Shown: positions 6,469-10,868 of the stretch, piece after piece | How positions within the stretch are numbered: the stretch's first letter is position 1 | How the letters are laid out: each line of letters begins with the position of its first letter | From: Nitrososphaeraceae archaeon | Lineage (GTDB): Archaea; Thermoproteota; Nitrososphaeria; Nitrososphaerales; Nitrososphaeraceae | Direction: 5' to 3' | Assembly: GCA_030038695.1 (NCBI GenBank) | Contig: JASHSN010000250.1 | Location: 1-10,868, forward strand | DNA: 10,868 nucleotides | Translations under genes and position numbers: made by a program | The notes under the pieces: generated by a model | The model's input: the letters and a program-made list of their open reading frames with translations, nothing else | What the model was told of the DNA's origin: nothing | The model's database searches: none

Positions 6469-6748
6469 CGGGTCTTTTTCCTAGTAACGAGCCGAGGAAG
6501 TGAGCCACAAGCATATTTTTGCGCTGACTATCTGGACTAGTAATACACAGACTCATCTTCTTTGTGGTAACGTTGTAATATTCGAGCGATAAATGGCCAA
6601 TTGAGAAATTTAGAATGGAAGTCGAGACGGATTTATGTTATTGACTACTGACTATCACCTCATTATATTGGGTAGGGATTGCAGCTATCCCTATCTTAAG
6701 AAATGATGCTCTGTATTTTTCTACTGTAGAGATAAATAATATGAAATA
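6469..6748. other. convergent intergenic region with a short hairpin
   Basis: No coding-like frame is seen. A 7-bp perfect hairpin, TAGGGAT (6673-6679) and ATCCCTA (6687-6693) with a 7-base loop, lies 200 bp past the secreted-protein gene. No T-run follows, so its role is unclear. Confidence 0.4.
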
Positions 6749-6773
6749 AAATAAAAGTGGAGTACTTTTATTT
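6749..6773 (-). terminator. AT-rich hairpin terminator between convergent genes
   Basis: Perfect 10-bp inverted repeat AAATAAAAGT (6749-6758) and ACTTTTATTT (6764-6773) with a GGAGT loop. On the minus strand it lies 60 bases after the 6833 stop, followed by a T-rich tract (6730-6752 read in reverse), the usual U-rich signal for archaeal termination. It could also serve the plus-strand gene ending at 6468, but that is 280 bp away. Confidence 0.55.
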
Positions 6774-6832
6774 AACCTCAAATCTATTATTGCAAGAACG
6801 GCTATCGGATCTATGACATCAACAAAAGATGC

Positions 6833-7381
6833 CTATGAATAGTTTCCTTTGATTTTCTGGACCAAATCGTTTATTGCCTTGACTACTTCTCGAATTTGAA
6901 ATTCCTCGTCCCTAAAAATTAGTGTGTATTTTACTGGATCGAAATTGCGCATATACGCTACTGGACCTGGAGTGATGCTTGGACTAAGATCTAAAGGACC
7001 AATGTTGGAATCGACAAGCATGCGATCTTTCGATTTTGCCGCCCATTCTTCTATCTCAAAGTCATAGCGCTCAAAGTAGTTTCTAAATTTTCTTGGTTTG
7101 AGTGGTGATGATTCTTCAAGAGAGAGCAAATTTCTAAGCAGTTCTCTGCGAGTAGATGTCTCTGCGGGCAGTTCAGAACCAAAAGGAGCATATGGCCAAA
7201 GAATTTTTGAAACATTCGCAACAGCTACCATGAATGCTTGAACAGAATACCATAAACGATCTAACTTGTCCGTATCCGTCTGCTTCGTCAATTCTAAAGA
7301 TTTTGTTAAACCATCATAAGCCATAAGTGCAAAAATACACTGTCTGTGTATTTCACCCATAAGTAGGTCTTCAATATCCAT
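6833..7381 (-). CDS. hypothetical protein, probably HEPN-related with a degenerate motif
   Basis: A 182-residue cytosolic alpha-helical protein without signal or membrane segment. Helices at about 8-30 (MGEIHRQCIFALMAYDGL) and 40-62 (LWYSVQAFMVAVANVSKILW) precede a third helix with RNYFERYDFEIEEWA at 100-114, then VDSNIGPLDL, PGPVAYMRNFDPVKYTLIFR and a C-terminal helix. From memory, related hypothetical proteins have RNHFEHFDER-W then VDxNIGP at this place, i.e. the HEPN RNxxxH signature. Here the His positions are Tyr and Arg (Y102, R105). HEPN proteins are often RNases of toxin or defence systems; without the His, cleavage would not be expected. There is no adjacent antitoxin-like (MNT) gene. 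ATG 7381 has a GATATATC box about 23-30 bases upstream, fitting a leaderless transcript. The HEPN link is tentative; the gene itself is well supported. Confidence 0.72.
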   Translation of the reverse strand: MDIEDLLMGEIHRQCIFALMAYDGLTKSLELTKQTDTDKLDRLWYSVQAFMVAVANVSKILWPYAPFGSELPAETSTRRELLRNLLSLEESSPLKPRKFRNYFERYDFEIEEWAAKSKDRMLVDSNIGPLDLSPSITPGPVAYMRNFDPVKYTLIFRDEEFQIREVVKAINDLVQKIKGNYS

Positions 7382-7597
7382 TCTGAAGTCAACTTCTCAT
7401 TGCGATATATCAACTTTTCATAAATATTTACAACAGAATTAAGGAGATCCTTCGTGCCGATACTAATGTTTAAATATGACAACAGCGATAGCGTTTACTA
7501 GATTATTTCCTTCTCCTTTATTCAGGTAAATATGAACTACATGCCATATATTGCTATTTCTCATGTCGAAAAAAGTTGCTTCGCACTAGGGTTATTT
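7382..7597. other. intergenic, upstream region of 7381 and downstream region of 7627
   Basis: Contains AT-rich promoter-like sequence for the minus-strand gene (TAAATATTTA at 7421-7430 and GATATATC at 7404-7411) and the small palindrome AAGGAGATCCTT at 7441-7452. A 43-codon plus-strand frame from 7531 runs into the His-rich gene in antisense and is not supported. Confidence 0.35.
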
Positions 7598-7605
7598 AAA
7601 AAAAA
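7598..7605 (-). terminator. T-run terminator of the His-rich repeat gene
   Basis: On the minus strand an unbroken T8 tract begins about 21 bases after the stop codon at 7627, in an otherwise AT-rich context. Such oligo-T tracts terminate archaeal RNA polymerase without needing a hairpin. Confidence 0.5.
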
Positions 7606-7626
7606 TGAATTGGGTTTGAAATTGTT

Positions 7627-8307
7627 CTACCAGGCGTCAGCGACTACTCCCAGAGTTGACATGTGACCGTGGTGATGATGGTAATCAGCATGCATTGAAG
7701 TTGGGCCTGAGTAGCCACTACTGTCACCGTTCATTTGATCAGCTAGCGGATTAATTCCATTTCCATATGCTTGATTTGCTGCTGTAGGACCATATGCTTG
7801 ATTTGCTGCTGTAGGACCATATGCTTGATCTGCTGCTGTAGGACCATATGCTTGATCTGCTGCTGTAGGACCATATGCTTGATCTGCTGCTGTAGGACCA
7901 TATGCTTGATTTGCTGCTGTAGGACCATATGCTTGATCTGCTGCTGTAGGACCATATGCTTGATTTGCTGCTGTAGGACCATATGCTTGATTTGCTGCTG
8001 TAGGACCATATGCTTGATTTGCTGCTGTAGGACCATATGCTTGATCTCCTACCGGATTATTGTCGTTTCCAGATCCCTGATCTGCTGCCATTAGAGGACC
8101 ATTAGCCTGATCATCTACAGGAATGACCTGTGCATTTTCATAGCCTGACGGTTGACCTCCTATAGCTTTCAATAGGGTGCTCTCGCTACTTTCATGGCTA
8201 TGATGTGCAGCGTATACGGGAGCCGTGGTCGATGCTGAGACTGTTAGTGCTACCGCTGCTACCGCGACTATGAGGTAGATTGCCGGCGTTCTTGTTAATA
8301 GATACAT
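7627..8307 (-). CDS. secreted low-complexity protein with ten 9-residue repeats and His clusters
   Basis: A 226-residue exported protein. Residues 1-34 are a signal peptide (Arg at 6, hydrophobic core AIYLIVAVAAVALTVSAS, likely cleavage after VYAA). The mature start is HHSHESSES, followed by an ANGPLMAADQG linker. Ten units of Q-A-Y-G-P-T-A-A-(N/D) then run from about residue 89 to 178, followed by AYGNG and a tail with HADYHHHHGHMS near the end. The His clusters at both ends could bind Ni, Cu or Zn; the Tyr/Gly/Ala/Gln repeats would be extended or self-associating. Both are inferences. A surface or matrix protein is the most likely role. ATG 8307 is supported by a TATA box at 8331-8338, i.e. 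an almost leaderless mRNA, and an oligo-T terminator follows. The out-of-phase frames across the repeat (MVLQQQIKH on minus, ICCCRT on plus) are by-products of the repeat. Confidence 0.8.
   Translation of the reverse strand: MYLLTRTPAIYLIVAVAAVALTVSASTTAPVYAAHHSHESSESTLLKAIGGQPSGYENAQVIPVDDQANGPLMAADQGSGNDNNPVGDQAYGPTAANQAYGPTAANQAYGPTAANQAYGPTAADQAYGPTAANQAYGPTAADQAYGPTAADQAYGPTAADQAYGPTAANQAYGPTAANQAYGNGINPLADQMNGDSSGYSGPTSMHADYHHHHGHMSTLGVVADAW
7763..8046. repeat. 27-bp tandem repeat, ten full units plus a partial one
   Basis: Unit on the plus strand: CCATATGCTTGATYTGCTGC then TGTAGGA. Units start at 7763 and every 27 bp to 8006, with a 14-bp partial unit at 8033. The only variation between full units is one T/C position, which switches Asn and Asp in the protein. 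Read along the protein the order is N N N D N D D D N N. Such uniformity means recent expansion or frequent conversion, so copy number probably varies between strains. Confidence 0.95.
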
Positions 8308-8330
8308 ACGGTGACCATTGCAGTGATATC

Positions 8331-8372
8331 CTTTATACGAACTTGGTTAAACTTCCTTATGAGTAAGTTTAA
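8331..8372 (-). promoter_or_regulatory. TATA box with an adjacent inverted repeat, promoter of 8307
   Basis: On the minus strand GTATAAAG (8331-8338) lies 24-31 bases before the ATG at 8307, the normal distance to a start site that would sit at or next to the ATG. Nine bases further upstream is an 8-bp inverted repeat, TTAAACTT (8347-8354) and AAGTTTAA (8365-8372), with centres 18 bp apart. That places a dimer-type site just beyond the TFB-recognition element and suggests an activator or repressor operator. Confidence 0.5.
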
Positions 8373-9167
8373 GCTTTTCGTTATCTGATTATTCCTGATT
8401 AACTCTAACATGAGATGATATAATGAGATTTCCTAATCGTAAGTAAATAGAATTTCACATTTTTATAATTGGTTTGAGATGTCACATGATAGACAGCTCC
8501 TGGAATCCGCCGCTCGTGATTCGTTTCATGAGCTATCTGTGCTTAGAATGTCGCAAACTGGAAAGATATTGGGATATCAGATTTGCACCGGTTAGCCCAC
8601 GTCAAAGTAGGATAGAGATGGCATGAACAGGTGACCAATCACTATACAACATACAGGCCAGGAATCGAGATCAATTTGCCCTGATCGCACATCATCTATA
8701 GGAGTATTATAGAAGATAAAAAGGATTTATGATATAGAGGAAGAAGGACAACTGAATAAATACAAATGAAATACAATCTATCATTAATAGATAGGCTGCA
8801 TGGTCACAGAAGTGTGCTAGCAATCTAGACTGCGACTATATCGAAGCCTCACTATATGATCCCCACTGTATTTCGCACCGGGGCTTCCATTCATAACACG
8901 TGCACACACTTGAAAGAAAAATGAGAAATATAGCACAAAAACCCTCTTAATACAGCGGAAAAAACCAAAAGGTGTGTGTAAGATATCGGTCGATAGCAGA
9001 CTAGGATCGATGATAATAGCAAACGCACCTTCGCATTGGCTCGTACGATACAGAATTGTATAGTTCAATCTCCTCAGGTCCATCATCTTTCCGGATTAAC
9101 TTCCAGAGACTTATTTTCACCCTTTTACATGGTATTTGAATGTCCGCTCAACTAGGGTCAGTCTTGA
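8373..9167. other. long region without a supported gene
   Basis: The best short frame is 8479-8595 (+), 38 residues, starting MSHDRQLLESAARDSFHELS. Its composition is coding-like, but the ATG is only about 11-20 bases after a TTTTTATAAT box, too close for a normal start site. The 89-codon minus-strand frame 9086-8817 is Phe/Cys/Ser-rich with no motif. Several start-less coding-like pieces on the plus strand at about 8620-8770 could be further gene debris. Nothing is certain. Confidence 0.35.
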
Positions 9168-9383
9168 CCTCGCCCTTATACATGGCAGTTATGTCTCGAC
9201 CCGCAGGTTGAACATCAAAGGAGTACTAGCTATGCTAAGCCTAAAGATTTCGTATATTGTCTTGACTGCGATATCTACGAATTGCTCCTTTGTGTAGGGC
9301 GTGAATGCACGTATGATCCTGACGAGTATCCCTAAGACGCTATTCGGCATGTGCCAAAGAGGCATTCAGGTTGTACCTAAAGA
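9168..9383 (+). pseudogene. relic of a small CxxC (zinc-ribbon-like) protein gene
   Basis: Open after TGA 9165-9167 and without a start codon. The plus frame reads YAKPKDFVYCLDCDIYELLL, CVGRECTYDPDEYP, then TAA at 9333-9335, and goes on in the same frame with DAIRHVPKRHSGCT to TAA 9381-9383. A C-x2-C pair followed by C-x4-C suggests one zinc site. The TAA sits where a Tyr codon would fit (DEYP-Y-DAIRH). The +1 frame then continues acidic sequence (VVPKDAEREEEKEIMNTTD) inside a frame that ends at 9546, so a frameshift near 9370 may have followed. The product would be a small soluble zinc protein of unknown role. Family not recognised. Confidence 0.35.
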
Positions 9384-9546
9384 CGCCGAAAGAGAAGAAG
9401 AAAAAGAAATTATGAATACTACAGATTACACCCTATGTTTTACTGTCGCCACTCATGGTATCCATGCTCTCATTCTCCAATTGGACCAAGACTTATCATT
9501 TTTGTCTGCTGTTACCACTACCACCATCCTAGTTCGGGTTGCGTAA

Positions 9547-9863
9547 CCTAGCCTATCTATCTAGGCATCTCATACGGTACGAGCATATCCCGCAGCACTT
9601 TCAAACATAAGAAGTACTTCCGATCTTTCTTCAAGGAACCAGTTGTCCTACATAATAGCAAAATAAACATAACGTAACGTATTGCGCTCTTTCGTTTAGT
9701 ATGTGGTAATGGTAGTTGGCTGTCTTGCCTTACCTGACCAGGCCTGGCCGGATTAGTACACGCGTACGACCCACCCAACTATGCTATGCTACCTCATGCG
9801 GCTATACATACAGGTGATAGAGGGGGTAATTTCTCAATGTCCGATGAGCCAATAAAGGACCCA
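9547..9863. other. intergenic with small palindromes, no supported gene
   Basis: Contains a short hairpin, GCCTA (9551-9555) and TAGGC (9562-9566), just after a TAA at 9544-9546, and a perfect 10-bp palindrome, CCAGGCCTGG, at 9738-9747. The 73-codon minus-strand frame 9778-9557 has no motif. A 13-codon frame from ATG 9837 (MSDEPIKDPHYLE) lies in the same phase as the zinc-finger gene and ends at TAG 9876. It may be an old N-terminal extension. Confidence 0.35.
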
Positions 9864-9880
9864 CACTACTTAGAGTAGTG
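9864..9880. promoter_or_regulatory. 7-bp hairpin/inverted repeat upstream of the zinc-finger gene
   Basis: CACTACT (9864-9870) and AGTAGTG (9874-9880) form a perfect stem with a TAG loop, about 45 bases before ATG 9924. It could be an operator or a leader hairpin. No T-run follows, so a terminator is unlikely. Confidence 0.35.
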
Positions 9881-9923
9881 CTCTGCTAGAATGCTTATAG
9901 CTCCGTCCTACTCTAAGGGAAAC

Positions 9924-10500
9924 ATGGGTAGAACAATGTATGTATGTGTAAATTGTGGGGAGCATTTCACCCGAAGATATAGCTCCGTAAGAAATAATTT
10001 AAAGATACATAGCAACGGAGGAGAGGCGGTTCCATATCTCGAATACCTCGTTGGTAGGACTACTGGTAGATATCCTGCCCGCCATCCGTCTAGGAGCTGT
10101 AGTTGCAGACTCTATGGGAGACTTTAGGTATAGGTATGGAGGTTCGCTCCAACACCAGCAAGGACAATACCGTAACACTAACAATAACTATTCCTACCAA
10201 GGGCAGCAACAACCCTCACCATCACCAACGTCACCCCAAACACAAACACTGACAGATCAATTATCTCAAATGAACAACAACACAACAGCAACAGCAACAC
10301 CAACAACGACTAACAACAAAGGAATGTCTTTGACAGAAGACACTGTGTCAAAAATCGTAGAACTCAGACGCCGGATGTGGAGGCATCCCAACGTCTTCCC
10401 TACGCCTGATGAAGTTATGAGATACGTCAAATATTTCTGCATGATCGGGGATAACAAGTTTCTCGATGAAAGGCTAGAACAAGTGCGCACATTGACGTGA
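9924..10500 (+). pseudogene. C2H2 zinc-finger protein gene split by a frameshift
   Basis: First part, from ATG 9924 (GGGA just upstream; 9891 and 9936 are other possible starts): MYVCVNCGEHFTRRYSSV, RNNLKIH, then EYLVGRTTGRYPARHPS, ending at TAG 10125-10127. Second part, one base later in phase, is open from about 10051 to TGA 10498-10500. It has VADSMGDFRYRYGG, a Gln/Asn/Thr/Pro-rich linker at about 10150-10320, and a helical C-terminal domain (MSLTEDTVSKIVELRRRMWR … NKFLDERLEQVRTL). Together these make about 190 residues, matching my recollection of thaumarchaeal single-zinc-finger proteins thought to bind DNA or RNA. A 1-bp insertion or 2-bp deletion between about 10075 and 10110 separates them. 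The finger has C-x2-C and the last His, but the first His position is Asn (R-N-N-L-K-I-H), so zinc binding is probably lost too. Decay is the simplest reading; +1 recoding cannot be excluded. Confidence 0.6.
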
Positions 10501-10529
10501 CTACAGCAGGACAGGCAAGGTAAGTTAGT

Positions 10530-10670
10530 TTGCGATATCGCAGGTATCGTCGTTGTAGTGGCAATTGTGGCCGTGGTGTAACGACAGGTGGAGCATATAG
10601 GCCAGCTCCTCGTCCTATCACATGTCATTGCGTGCCTCTTAAGGCTCACCTTAAGGGAGTTGTGACATGA
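10530..10670 (+). CDS. possible small Cys/Arg-rich protein
   Basis: A 46-codon frame from TTG 10530 to TGA 10668-10670. It starts with a basic Tyr/Arg-rich run (RYRRYRRCSGNCGRGVTTGG), then AYRPAPRPITCHCVPLKAHL. The four Cys (C-x3-C and C-x-C) could bind a metal. It lies 29 bp after the zinc-finger gene on the same strand and ends with an ATGA overlap to a 24-codon frame (MKLIVVAPYLSELE…). There is no Shine-Dalgarno, the start is a weak TTG, and the frame is short. It could be a tail of the decayed neighbourhood or chance. Confidence 0.25.
   Translation: MRYRRYRRCSGNCGRGVTTGGAYRPAPRPITCHCVPLKAHLKGVVT
10621..10669. other. nested 49-nt hairpin
   Basis: Outer arms CATGTCA (10621-10627) and TGACATG (10663-10669) are perfectly complementary, extendable by a T-G pair. 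Inside them CTTAAGG (10638-10644) and CCTTAAG (10649-10655) pair with a CTCA loop, extendable by a wobble and a C-G pair (10636-10657). The internal loop is 7 and 4 bases. It has no T-run. As RNA it could be a structured leader, a small RNA piece or a mRNA end; as DNA, two stacked palindromic protein sites. Confidence 0.5.
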
Positions 10671-10868
10671 AATTAATTGTCGTCGCTCCTTACCTATCTG
10701 AATTGGAGAGTACACACACCTTTGTACAACATTCATTCTGAGCGATGACGGCGTTTCTTTTGTTGTGTCGTAGGAAGGAAGATGCTAGGACGTAGGTGGT
10801 AGCGTAATTGTCTTGCTTGCTGTACCGCCCTCGTCAGTTCCACCTAAATACCATGCTGACAAGGGGCT
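10671..10868. other. right edge, no supported gene
   Basis: Two start-less frames reach the window edge: minus 10868-10785 (…WYLGGTDEGGTASKTITLPP…) and plus from about 10791 (…VIVLLAVPPSSVPPKYHADK). They cover the same bases, so at most one is real, and the window ends too soon to decide. Confidence 0.3.

Noticed and set aside
7763..8046. CRISPR array
   Set aside because: The 27-bp units are directly adjacent with no spacers and lie in a coding frame.
7771..8094. 107-codon plus-strand frame of ICCCRTICL repeats and 97-codon minus-strand frame of MVLQQQIKH repeats
   Set aside because: A 27-bp repeat without stops is open in several frames. Only the 226-residue minus frame has a signal peptide, varied flanks, a promoter and a terminator.
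8817..9086. 89-codon minus-strand frame
   Set aside because: No promoter, Shine-Dalgarno or recognisable motif; Phe/Cys-rich as expected of a random AT-rich frame.
10266..10736. 156-codon minus-strand frame
   Set aside because: Antisense to the Gln/Asn/Thr-rich linker and C-terminal domain of the zinc-finger gene; its Thr/Ile/Cys composition is a by-product of that sequence.

Overview
The window looks like an accessory, gene-poor stretch of an ammonia-oxidising archaeon of the Nitrososphaerales (Thaumarchaeota), possibly Nitrosocosmicus-like. That placement is inference. It rests on archaeal-style TATA boxes with very short leaders, T-run terminators, a C2H2 zinc-finger protein with a Gln/Asn-rich linker, a membrane-anchored TPR protein with NYT/NYS turns, secreted low-complexity repeat proteins, and a single-domain PD-(D/E)XK nuclease relic. 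No rRNA, tRNA, CRISPR array or insertion sequence was seen.

Layout. 1-1380 is a belt of broken genes: a possible gene start running off the left edge (-), the 5' part of a secreted phospholipase C/acid phosphatase-type enzyme with a frameshift (+), the 3' half of a VOC/glyoxalase gene with a frameshift (-), the 3' end of a zinc-type alcohol dehydrogenase gene (-), and an unidentified coding-like remnant (-). 1374-2327 (-) is a membrane-anchored eight-repeat TPR protein whose last codons are out of frame compared with its own duplicated repeat. 2764-3588 (+) is an intact creatininase-family amidohydrolase. 3870-4100 (-) is a small hypothetical gene.

4282-5750 looks nearly empty by simple ORF length, but holds three decayed genes: a DUF1801-like relic (+), a Holliday-junction-resolvase-like PD-(D/E)XK relic (+), and an unidentified protein of about 115 residues broken across three reading frames (-). 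5824-6468 (+) encodes a secreted protein of three 52-residue repeats, each with one Cys pair. It converges on 6833-7381 (-), a probable HEPN-related protein that lacks the usual RNxxxH histidine; an AT-rich hairpin lies between them. 7627-8307 (-) encodes a secreted protein with ten nearly identical 9-residue repeats and His clusters at both ends. It has a clear TATA box with an inverted repeat just upstream.

8373-9900 is largely empty apart from a CxxC-type relic near 9168-9383. 9924-10500 (+) is a C2H2 zinc-finger protein gene split by a frameshift and missing one zinc ligand. The right edge carries a Cys/Arg-rich small ORF and a nested hairpin.

The intact genes do not form an operon or a recognisable joint system. 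The common themes are surface or secreted repeat proteins (three of the five longest intact genes) and widespread decay by 1-5 bp indels. That much decay in one window should first be checked against read data to exclude assembly error.
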